The notes beneath the pieces are model-generated. The model worked only from the letters and a program-made list of their open reading frames with translations, did not search any database and had not been told where the DNA came from. A DNA stretch of 64,000 nucleotides from NCBI RefSeq assembly GCF_026627425.1, contig NZ_JAPNLH010000003.1, positions 208,357 to 272,356 of the forward strand, read 5' to 3'. The DNA comes from Arthrobacter endolithicus (GTDB lineage Bacteria > Actinomycetota > Actinomycetes > Actinomycetales > Micrococcaceae). The position numbers and the translations under genes were made by a program. The first letter of the stretch is position 1. Each line of letters opens with the position of its first letter. Positions 1-6,711 of the stretch are shown here, one piece after another.

Positions 1-34
1 CCCTCTTTGGGGCACGTCAGGAGCGTGGTTGGCC

Positions 35-40
35 TACGCT
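35..40 (+). promoter_or_regulatory. -10 box (TACGCT) of the DUF445 gene, leaderless
   Basis: TACGCT is followed by exactly six bases and then the ATG at 47, so transcription should begin on the A of the start codon. No Shine-Dalgarno sequence precedes the ATG. The same box and spacing occur at radA and serS in this window. Confidence 0.6.
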
Positions 41-46
41 TACAGT

Positions 47-1375
47 ATGGCGCTCACCGATCAGTCCCGACCGAAGGAATCGATGTCCGGGCAGACGGCC
101 GGTCCTGCGGGGAGCCGGCCGCGCAACCTGACGGGCAGCGACGACGAAAAGGCCGCCGGGCTGCGCCGGATGAAGACGCTGGCGTTGTCCCTGTTGATCC
201 TGATGGCCATAATCTTCACCGTCTCGTTCGCCTTGCAGCGCCAATATCCCTGGCTGGAATACGTCCGGGCGGCCAGCGAGGGGGGTATGGTCGGTGCGCT
301 GGCTGACTGGTTTGCGGTGACGGCGCTTTTCAAATACCCGATGGGGCTGAAGATTCCGCATACGGCCATCATCCCCAACCGGAAGGACGCCATCGGCGCC
401 AGCCTGGGCGACTTCGTGGAAACCAACTTCCTCTCCGAAACGGTGGTACAGGAAAAACTCGCCAGCGTTGGTATCGCCCAAAAAGCCGGCGCTTGGCTGG
501 CTAAACCGGCCAGCGCCGAGCGCATCGCCACCGAGGCCTCCGCCGCGGTCCGCGGCGCCATGAAAATCCTCAAGGACGACGACGTCCGCGACGTGATCGA
601 ATCCATGGTCCGCAGGCATTTTGTGGACCCGCCGTGGGGTCCTCCGGTGGGCAGAATGGCGGAGCGGATTTTTCACGAAGGCCATCACCACCAGCTGGTC
701 GATCTGTTGGTGGACACCGCGGCCGATTGGATGGACCACAACCATGAAGTCATCAGCTCGCTGGTCGCGGACCGCTCGCCGCTGTGGGTGCCGACCTTCG
801 TGGACGGTCTGGTGGGCGACAAGGTCTATACGGAGCTGAACAAGTTTGTGCACGCCGTGCAGACCAATCCACAGCACCAGGTCCGGCTGCAGCTGGATAA
901 ATATCTGAATGACCTGGCCCAGGATCTGCAGCACGATCCGGCGATGATTGCCCGGGCAGATGCCATCAAGGAGCAGATCCTCGACGATCCGCGCGTTCGT
1001 GACCTGGCCGGGCGCACCTGGGAAACTATAAAGACCGCGCTGCTGGACGCCGCCGATGATCCCAACAGTGAACTGCGGATCAAATTCACCGCAGCCATCC
1101 GCGACTTCGGCCGCCGCCTGGTGGAGGATCCGGAGCTGGCCGGCAAGGTCAATAGGTGGATCAGCGACGCGGCGTCCTACCTGGTCAAGACGTATCGGCA
1201 CGAGATTGCCTCCGTTATCACCGACACTGTGGAACGCTGGGATGCGGTGGAGACCTCGCAGAAGATCGAGCTGCAGGTGGGCAAGGACCTGCAGTTCATC
1301 CGGATCAATGGCACCGTGGTGGGCGCGCTGGCCGGCCTGACCATCTTCGCCGTGGCCAGCCTGATTTTCCGATAA
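47..1375 (+). CDS. DUF445 family membrane protein
   Basis: This 442-residue protein belongs to the DUF445 family, whose biochemical role is not known to me. A first hydrophobic segment lies at about residues 50-65 (ALSLLILMAIIFTVSF). It is followed by the family's conserved GGMVGALADWFAVTALF stretch and a KIPHTAIIPNRKD loop. A second hydrophobic segment closes the protein (VVGALAGLTIFAVASLIF), with a long helical region between the two. An in-frame TTG lies 18 bases upstream, but I chose the ATG at 47 because a leaderless -10 box fits it exactly. The gene converges on pxpC with a 23-base gap. Family assignment is firm; function is unknown. Confidence 0.85.
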   Translation: MALTDQSRPKESMSGQTAGPAGSRPRNLTGSDDEKAAGLRRMKTLALSLLILMAIIFTVSFALQRQYPWLEYVRAASEGGMVGALADWFAVTALFKYPMGLKIPHTAIIPNRKDAIGASLGDFVETNFLSETVVQEKLASVGIAQKAGAWLAKPASAERIATEASAAVRGAMKILKDDDVRDVIESMVRRHFVDPPWGPPVGRMAERIFHEGHHHQLVDLLVDTAADWMDHNHEVISSLVADRSPLWVPTFVDGLVGDKVYTELNKFVHAVQTNPQHQVRLQLDKYLNDLAQDLQHDPAMIARADAIKEQILDDPRVRDLAGRTWETIKTALLDAADDPNSELRIKFTAAIRDFGRRLVEDPELAGKVNRWISDAASYLVKTYRHEIASVITDTVERWDAVETSQKIELQVGKDLQFIRINGTVVGALAGLTIFAVASLIFR

Positions 1376-1398
1376 ATCAATCGGCGGCCATCTCGGGC

Positions 1399-2307
1399 TC
1401 AATGCGGTGGGGCCAGAAAGCGGATTCTCTGTCCGGTCATGGCCTGCCCCACCGCGTCCAGATCGCTGCGCCGGACGACGGCGATCACGGGATAGCCGCC
1501 GGTGACAGGATGGTCTGCGAGGAAGATAGTGGGCAGGCCCGACGGCGGCACCTGCAGTGCGCCGGTCACCATGCCCTCGCTGGGCAGCTGCGCTCCTGCT
1601 TCCTCCCGCCGCGCCAGCGGCCTGCCGAGCAGCCTGGTCCCCACCCGATTGCTGTCCGGGGAGACCTCCCACTCCTGCCCGGTCAACAAACTCCACGCTG
1701 AGCTGGCGAACATGTTCCGTCGCGGGCCCTCGGTAATCCGCAGAGCAAGGGTTTGCCCGGTGTGCGGCGGGTCCTTGACCGTTGGCGGTCCGGCAGCTGC
1801 CGTTGTAGCGCCCGCAGTGGCCGCATCAGCTGCGGTCCGAACCAAATGCATGGCTAGGACGTCGTCGGCCTGCAGCGGCCTTGGGCCCATACCGGAGAGC
1901 AGATCCGAGCTCGCAGAACCGGACAATAGCGGCACAGCCAAGCCCCCGGAGACCCCCAGGTAGTAGCGCAGGCCGGCCTCCGGAGCGCTGAATTCCAGCA
2001 CTGATCCGGCGGATGCAAACAGCGCCGTGTTCAAGGGGCACGGTTCGCCGTTAAGCAGGACCAGCCCGCGCGCGCCCGTGACGGCCAGCCACGCGCAGGC
2101 GGTAATATCCAACCGCAGGCCGCCGAGGAGGATTTCCAGCCCGGCCGCCCCGGCAGCGTTTCGCAACAGCCGGTTGGCCAGCATCAGCGAGCGGCGGTCC
2201 AGCGCCCCGGAGGGGCTAAGGCCCATGGCGGCAGCGCCGGGGCGGCCCAGGTCCTGCACCAGCGTCAGCGGACCTGCGGCAGCAACTCGTGCAAAGGGAG
2301 CACTCAT
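1399..2307 (-). CDS. pxpC: 5-oxoprolinase subunit PxpC (biotin-dependent carboxyltransferase family fold)
   Basis: This 302-residue protein is the KipA/PxpC component of the PxpABC ATP-dependent 5-oxoprolinase, which opens pyroglutamate to glutamate in the cytoplasm. The N-terminal VQDLGRPG motif and the following GLSPSGALDR stretch are typical of the family, and the length fits. The ATG follows the TGA of pxpB directly with no spacer, so the two are translationally coupled. Related proteins are often annotated as allophanate hydrolase subunit 2 or KipI antagonist. The neighbouring pxpA and pxpB make the oxoprolinase reading the best one. Confidence 0.88.
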   Translation of the reverse strand: MSAPFARVAAAGPLTLVQDLGRPGAAAMGLSPSGALDRRSLMLANRLLRNAAGAAGLEILLGGLRLDITACAWLAVTGARGLVLLNGEPCPLNTALFASAGSVLEFSAPEAGLRYYLGVSGGLAVPLLSGSASSDLLSGMGPRPLQADDVLAMHLVRTAADAATAGATTAAAGPPTVKDPPHTGQTLALRITEGPRRNMFASSAWSLLTGQEWEVSPDSNRVGTRLLGRPLARREEAGAQLPSEGMVTGALQVPPSGLPTIFLADHPVTGGYPVIAVVRRSDLDAVGQAMTGQRIRFLAPPH

Positions 2308-3003
2308 TCAACTCTCCCGAAACCGCACCAGCGTACCGGGCGTGAGCAATGCGGCGCCGGCGCCGTCGGGCCTGCTTCCGCCACCCCACAGGGCTACGTC
2401 GGTGTGCCCGATCAACTGCCAGCCGCCGGGGGAGGCCGAGGGATAGATCGCACTGAATTCCCCGCCGAGGGCGACTGCACCGGCGGGCACCTTGGTGCGC
2501 GGAGTATCCCGGCGCGGCACGTGCAGCCGCTCATGATCGGTCACCAGATAGGCAAACCCGGGAGCAAAGCCGGTGAAGGCAGCGGTCCATCTAGAACCCG
2601 TGTGCAGGCCGATCACCTGCGCCTGCGACAGGCCCAGAAGCCGGGCCACCGCGGCGAGATCCGGGCCGTCGTAGCGCACGTCGATGGCAACCTCCGGGGC
2701 GTGTGCGGCTTCTGCCGGCTGCGGTGGGGTTTCCAGCATCCAGCGCCGAACGGTTTCCACGCTGACACGATCCGGATCAAAGATGGCCAGGACGGTGCGG
2801 GCGGCGGGCACCAGATCCAGCAGCCCTGCCGGGGTACAGCCGGACAGCCCGCGATAAAGGGCCAGGACCGCCTGCAGGGTTGGCAGTTCGGCCAGCACGG
2901 CATGATTGCCGCATGGCAACAGGATAGGCTGCGGCGCAGGTGTCAGCTGCTTCCCTGGCTCCTGCGGCGGGACGTGCCCCGAATCCTCAGCAGAATGACT
3001 CAA
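2308..3003 (-). CDS. pxpB: 5-oxoprolinase subunit PxpB
   Basis: This 231-residue protein is the KipI/PxpB partner of PxpC and forms the catalytic complex of ATP-dependent 5-oxoprolinase with it. Family motifs are visible: GFAPGFAYL in the middle and SAIYP followed by SPGGWQLIGHT near the end. The open frame extends to 3180, but the upstream residues are antisense-like filler inside pxpA. I chose the TTG at 3003, which has GGGAG about seven bases upstream and overlaps the end of pxpA by 17 bases. The gene ends flush against the pxpC start. Start confidence is moderate; family confidence is high. Confidence 0.85.
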   Translation of the reverse strand: MSHSAEDSGHVPPQEPGKQLTPAPQPILLPCGNHAVLAELPTLQAVLALYRGLSGCTPAGLLDLVPAARTVLAIFDPDRVSVETVRRWMLETPPQPAEAAHAPEVAIDVRYDGPDLAAVARLLGLSQAQVIGLHTGSRWTAAFTGFAPGFAYLVTDHERLHVPRRDTPRTKVPAGAVALGGEFSAIYPSASPGGWQLIGHTDVALWGGGSRPDGAGAALLTPGTLVRFRES

Positions 3004-3748
3004 CCCGGACTCCCGCCGCTGCGAGCGCTGCCCGGACCGCTGCGGCCATCGCTGCCGCACCGGGAGTGTCCCCATGCACACACAGCGAGTGCACATCCAG
3101 CCGCACCGGGGACCCATCGGCAGCCTGGACCGTCCGCTCGCACGCCATGCGGACGGCGCGGGATGCGATTTCGTCCACATTGTCCAGCAGATCCCCCGGC
3201 CGTCCGCGCGGGATCAGCGTACCGTCCGCCAGATAGCCGCGGTCAACAAACGCCTCACCAAAAAACGGCAGCCCGGCCGTCCTGCACTCCTGTGCAATCA
3301 CCGAGCCGGGCAACCCCAGCACCGGTAAGGCCAGCGACCGGCCCAGGCCGAAGTCCAGCACCGCCGAACACACGGCGCGGGCCTGTTCCCGGTCATAGGC
3401 GATCCGGTTATACAGCGCGCCGTGCGGCTTGACGTAGTCCACCTTGCCGCCGGCGGTCCGGGCCATTCCATCCAGCGCGGACAGTTGATAGAGCACGTCG
3501 CCGTACAGCTCGTCCGGGCGGATATCCATTGCCCGGCGCCCAAAACCTGCCAGATCCCGATAGCTCACGTGCGCGCCGATCCGGACGGAGCCGGCCACGG
3601 CACGCCGGCAGGTGTCCAGCATCGTCAGCGGGTCACCGGCGTGGAACCCGCACGCCACGTTGGCGCTGCTGACCAACGTCAGGAGCGTGCCGTCGTCGCC
3701 CATCCGCCATGCACCGAAGGACTCGCCCAGATCACTGTTCAGGTCCAC
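2987..3748 (-). CDS. pxpA: 5-oxoprolinase subunit PxpA (LamB/YcsF family)
   Basis: This 253-residue LamB/YcsF protein is the PxpA subunit of the 5-oxoprolinase complex. Starting at the GTG at 3748 the protein begins V(M)-DLNSDLGESFG, which is where family members normally begin. CGFHAGDP, GAHVSYRD, VKPHGALYN and VHGDTPGA follow in order. AAAGGA lies about eight bases before this GTG. The frame is open to 3943, but that extension is a shadow of the preceding gene. The start overlaps the upstream EcsC-like gene by 17 bases and the end overlaps pxpB by 17 bases, so all four genes look like one operon. Confidence 0.9.
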   Translation of the reverse strand: MDLNSDLGESFGAWRMGDDGTLLTLVSSANVACGFHAGDPLTMLDTCRRAVAGSVRIGAHVSYRDLAGFGRRAMDIRPDELYGDVLYQLSALDGMARTAGGKVDYVKPHGALYNRIAYDREQARAVCSAVLDFGLGRSLALPVLGLPGSVIAQECRTAGLPFFGEAFVDRGYLADGTLIPRGRPGDLLDNVDEIASRAVRMACERTVQAADGSPVRLDVHSLCVHGDTPGAAAMAAAVRAALAAAGVRVESFC

Positions 3749-4730
3749 GCCCGCGGTCCTTTCGACCGAAACGCGGCAACTGCGGCATACTCGGCAATGC
3801 AAGACGGCGGCCCGTCCGGTCAGTCGTAATAGGCCCGTCCGCGGCAGTGCCGTTGGTACTTGTGCGGTCGTTACTTGCGCCGTCGGTGAGACTGCCGTCG
3901 GAAATACTGCCGCCGGTAATACTGCCGCCGGCCGCGTCTGCACGGCCGCTGGATCGCTCCAGCTCCGTCAGGAGCTCCGCGGGAATCATCAGCGGCGCGG
4001 GGCCAAAGGCCTTTCGGGTGGCGGCCACGACGGCCCGCCCCATGATCAGATTTCCCCCTCCACCGATGACGGCGCCGATGCCGAACGGGACGGCCCGCCC
4101 GGCCCAAGCCGCTCCCTCACGGATGAGAAATTTCTTCAGGAAGCGCTTTTGGATCTGCCCGCCGACGCTCTTCACAGCCGACGTCGGCAGACCCTTGCCG
4201 ACCGCCAGTCCCCATGCCTTCATCGGGGTCTGCCCGGTCCCCAGCACGTGGCCGGTCAGGCCCTGGACCATAGACGTGCCTTCCTCGCCCAGCATGATGG
4301 CCATCACCGTGGTCCGTGCGCGCTCCGGATCCGCCAATCGGACCCCGTGCAGCTCCGCCACAGACTGCGCGTACAGAGCTGTCGTTTCCAGGAACACCAC
4401 CGTCGCGGCGGCCGAGATGGATAGGGAGGCCACGGTTCCCAGTCCGGGGACAATGGCTGTCGCGCCGATCGCCGCGCCGCCGCCGGCCACCGCACGAAGA
4501 AAGTCACGTTCCAGCAGCGAACTGAGCTTGGCGGTACTGGCCTGCGGGTGTTTGCGCTTGAGTCGGCGCAGATTGGCCAGCACCAGCGGCCGCTGGACAT
4601 CCACGGCGCGCAGCAGCATCTTTTCGACCGCTGGCTTGGGTCTGCCGTGGGGGTCAAACGCCGCCTCGGTAGCGATCCGTACGGCCGGATTTGGTTTTCC
4701 GTGTCCCTTTGACTTCAACTGCTTCGCCAT
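3732..4730 (-). CDS. EcsC-like membrane-associated protein
   Basis: This 332-residue protein resembles the EcsC family: a basic N-terminus, a glycine- and alanine-rich hydrophobic stretch at about residues 80-120 (AVAGGGAAIGATAIVPGLG and onward), a central basic region (QKRFLKKFLI) and a second hydrophobic stretch (AVPFGIGAVIGGGGNLIMG). The C-terminal 60 residues are low complexity (GGSITGGSISDGS). AGGGG precedes the ATG by five bases. It is the first gene of the pxpA-pxpB-pxpC operon, overlapping pxpA by 17 bases, although no role in oxoproline metabolism is known. The family call is tentative; the gene itself is certain. Confidence 0.6.
   Translation of the reverse strand: MAKQLKSKGHGKPNPAVRIATEAAFDPHGRPKPAVEKMLLRAVDVQRPLVLANLRRLKRKHPQASTAKLSSLLERDFLRAVAGGGAAIGATAIVPGLGTVASLSISAAATVVFLETTALYAQSVAELHGVRLADPERARTTVMAIMLGEEGTSMVQGLTGHVLGTGQTPMKAWGLAVGKGLPTSAVKSVGGQIQKRFLKKFLIREGAAWAGRAVPFGIGAVIGGGGNLIMGRAVVAATRKAFGPAPLMIPAELLTELERSSGRADAAGGSITGGSISDGSLTDGASNDRTSTNGTAADGPITTDRTGRRLALPSMPQLPRFGRKDRGRGPEQ
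3903..3931. repeat. 15-bp-period tandem repeat in the EcsC-like gene tail
   Basis: AATACTGCCGCCGG occurs at 3903-3916 and again at 3918-3931. It encodes part of the GGSITGGSIS tail, and degenerate units continue upstream. The unit is in frame (15 bases), so copy-number change would alter only tail length. Confidence 0.6.
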
Positions 4731-4759
4731 CTGTACCCCTGACCTCGATTGTCAGTTTA

Positions 4760-4787
4760 AGCGTAGGGCACCGGTCCGTGAGTCGAA
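4760..4787 (-). promoter_or_regulatory. Promoter of the EcsC-like gene and pxpABC operon
   Basis: On the minus strand TTCGAC (4787-4782), a 16-base spacer and TACGCT (4765-4760) form a plausible housekeeping promoter, leaving a leader of roughly 25 bases before the ATG at 4730, which has its own ribosome binding site. A second possible -10, TAAACT, follows directly. Confidence 0.45.
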
Positions 4788-4843
4788 TTTCGTAGGCGCA
4801 GGACACCGACCTGCCAGACGGACTCCCCTGCGGGCTGAGTTAA

Positions 4844-4890
4844 ATCTGTGTTTCTATTTTTCTCCTTGACATACAAAGACAAACACAGAT
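4844..4890. promoter_or_regulatory. Perfect 10-bp inverted repeat, candidate FruR operator
   Basis: ATCTGTGTTT at 4844-4853 is matched exactly in reverse complement by AAACACAGAT at 4881-4890, with 27 bases between. The right arm overlaps the presumed -10 of the fructose operon, so a protein bound here would block RNA polymerase. DeoR-type sugar repressors usually act on their own promoter. Confidence 0.55.
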
Positions 4891-4893
4891 AAA
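4866..4893 (+). promoter_or_regulatory. Promoter of the fructose PTS operon
   Basis: TTGACA at 4866-4871 is a perfect -35 box. GATAAA at 4888-4893, after a 16-base spacer, is the likely -10. This gives a leader of about 45 bases before the repressor start at 4946. Confidence 0.6.
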
Positions 4894-4903
4894 GTCAACC
4901 AAA

Positions 4904-4924
4904 CAGACATTGCTGTGATGTCTG
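4904..4924. promoter_or_regulatory. Perfect 7-bp inverted repeat downstream of the fru promoter, second candidate operator
   Basis: CAGACAT (4904-4910), a seven-base spacer and ATGTCTG (4918-4924) form a perfect dyad just downstream of the expected transcription start. It shares the ACAGA/TCTGT core with the upstream dyad, suggesting that the same regulator binds both. Confidence 0.5.
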
Positions 4925-4945
4925 TCACGATTTCCTGGAGGCCCG

Positions 4946-5734
4946 ATGTTTGCCGAAGAACGGCAGGACAAGATCGCCGAACTTGTAACCGCCCGCAGCC
5001 GGGTAACGGTTGTAGAACTCGCAGAGTTGTTCCGGATTACCACCGAAACTGTTCGCCGGGATCTCGCCGGGCTGGAGAACATGCGCCGCCTGCGCCGCGT
5101 TCACGGAGGCGCCGTCGCACTGGATCGGCTCAGTATGTCGGAGCCGAGCCTGGGCGAACGCCAGTCACAGCATTTGGCAGAAAAAATCCGTATTGCCGCG
5201 GCGGCTGCGGCCCTCATTCCCTCCACCCGTACCGGGTCGGTCCTGCTCGACTCCGGGACGACCACCGCTCTGCTGGCCGAACAGCTCACCAATTGGGCCC
5301 CGGCAAGCCGCGGCGATGCCCTCCTGGTCATTACCAATGCCCTGCCGATCGCCCACCGGCTCTCCGCCAACCCCGAACTACAGTTGGAGATCCTGGGCGG
5401 CCGTGTCCGCGGCCTGACCAGCGCCATCGTCGGTGCCACCGCCAGTGAACGCCTGGAAGCGCTCCGCCCGGACATTGCCTTCGTGGGCGCCAATGGAGTC
5501 CACGCGCACTTCGGCCTCAGCACTCCGGACAGCATGGAAGCCGCCGTCAAGACGGCGATCGTCCGCTCCGCGCGCCGCGTAGTGGCTCTGGTCGACTCCT
5601 CGAAACTCGGCGAGGAAACCCTGGTGCGGTTCGCGACCCTGCGGGAAATTGACACTCTCATCACCGATGCCCGACCGGCCGAAGACCTTGCTGCGGCGCT
5701 TGCCGCAGCCAACGTCGAGCTGGTAATCGCATGA
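4946..5734 (+). CDS. fruR: DeoR-family transcriptional repressor of the fructose operon
   Basis: This 262-residue cytoplasmic repressor has the DeoR layout. An N-terminal winged helix lies at about residues 15-45 (VVELAELFRITTETVRRDL), followed by a C-terminal sugar-phosphate sensing domain containing LLDSGTTTALLAEQL. It is first in an operon with fruK, EIIABC, Enzyme I and HPr, so fructose 1-phosphate is the likely inducer by analogy with other actinobacterial fruR genes. TGGAGG precedes the ATG by five bases. Two inverted repeats over and just after its own promoter point to autoregulation. The stop overlaps the fruK start (ATGA). Confidence 0.88.
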   Translation: MFAEERQDKIAELVTARSRVTVVELAELFRITTETVRRDLAGLENMRRLRRVHGGAVALDRLSMSEPSLGERQSQHLAEKIRIAAAAAALIPSTRTGSVLLDSGTTTALLAEQLTNWAPASRGDALLVITNALPIAHRLSANPELQLEILGGRVRGLTSAIVGATASERLEALRPDIAFVGANGVHAHFGLSTPDSMEAAVKTAIVRSARRVVALVDSSKLGEETLVRFATLREIDTLITDARPAEDLAAALAAANVELVIA

Positions 5735-6711
5735 TCGTCACGGTGACTCCCAATCCCAGCCTGGACCGGACCATCGAGCTGACGGCGCCACTGGGCCGAG
5801 GGGAAGTCCAGCGCGCGAGCGGCGCGCACCAGGAACCCGGCGGGAAGGGCGTCAATATTTCCCGGGTGCTTTTCGCCTCCGGCGTGGACACTCTGGCCCT
5901 CCTGCCGGGAGACTACGACGACGCCGTTTTGGTGGCGTTGCGTGCCCTGGGCATTCCGCATCGGGGCCTGCCACTGGGATCCCCGCTGCGCAGCAACATC
6001 ACCATTACCGAGCCGGACGGCACCACCACCAAGCTCAATGAGCCCGGCCCGGTCATGGCCAAGGCGCAGCAGCGCGCCCTGCTGCAGCTGGTGACCGAGA
6101 ACTCCAAGGACGCCAGCTGGCTGGTTCTGGCCGGCTCTCTGCCGCCCGGGCTGCCGGCCGATTTCTATACCCAACTGACCGTGGGCGTGCGCTCGGCCTT
6201 CGGTGCTGCGGCGCCGCGGATCGCCATCGATTCATCCGGCGCTCCACTGGCCGCCGCGTTGGCAGGACCCGCCGGCTCCCTCCCGGATGTCGTCAAGCCC
6301 AATGCCGAGGAACTGGCGGAACTGACAGGTTTCCCGGACCCGTATCTGTTGGAAACAGATCCGCTGCTTGCTGCCAAAGCCGCTCAAACGTTGGTGGATG
6401 CAGGCGTAGGAGCCGTACTTGCCACGCTGGGCTCCAAGGGCGCCGTGCTGGTGACCAACGAGGGCAGCTGGCTTGCCCGCAGCCCGAAAATCGTTGCGCG
6501 AAGCACCGTCGGCGCAGGCGATTCCGCGCTGGCGGGCTATCTGTTGAGCCAAGCAGCCGGTGCTACCGGCCCGCAAAGCCTGCAGCAGGCGGTGGCACAT
6601 GGGGCTGCTGCCGCCGCCCTGCCCGGATCCACCGTTCCGGCGTTGTCCCAAACCAATCCCGCTGCCGTGTCCGTCACGGCCCTTAGCCGATGCCAAGGAG
6701 AACTGACATGA
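5731..6711 (+). CDS. fruK: 1-phosphofructokinase
   Basis: This 326-residue PfkB-family kinase converts fructose 1-phosphate from the PTS to fructose 1,6-bisphosphate. The GGKGVNISR motif near residue 36 and GAGDSALAG, with the catalytic aspartate near residue 264, are both present. The N-terminus VTVTPNPSLDRT is characteristic of the 1-phosphofructokinase/LacC group. It overlaps the repressor gene by four bases upstream and fruA by four bases downstream. Tagatose 6-phosphate kinase is the main alternative, but the adjacent fructose-type permease argues for FruK. Confidence 0.92.
   Translation: MIVTVTPNPSLDRTIELTAPLGRGEVQRASGAHQEPGGKGVNISRVLFASGVDTLALLPGDYDDAVLVALRALGIPHRGLPLGSPLRSNITITEPDGTTTKLNEPGPVMAKAQQRALLQLVTENSKDASWLVLAGSLPPGLPADFYTQLTVGVRSAFGAAAPRIAIDSSGAPLAAALAGPAGSLPDVVKPNAEELAELTGFPDPYLLETDPLLAAKAAQTLVDAGVGAVLATLGSKGAVLVTNEGSWLARSPKIVARSTVGAGDSALAGYLLSQAAGATGPQSLQQAVAHGAAAAALPGSTVPALSQTNPAAVSVTALSRCQGELT

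Noticed and set aside
17..1696. 559-codon open frame antisense to the DUF445 gene
   Set aside because: It has no family features, has an arginine/glycine/glutamine-rich composition typical of antisense frames in GC-rich DNA, and lies opposite a clear family member.
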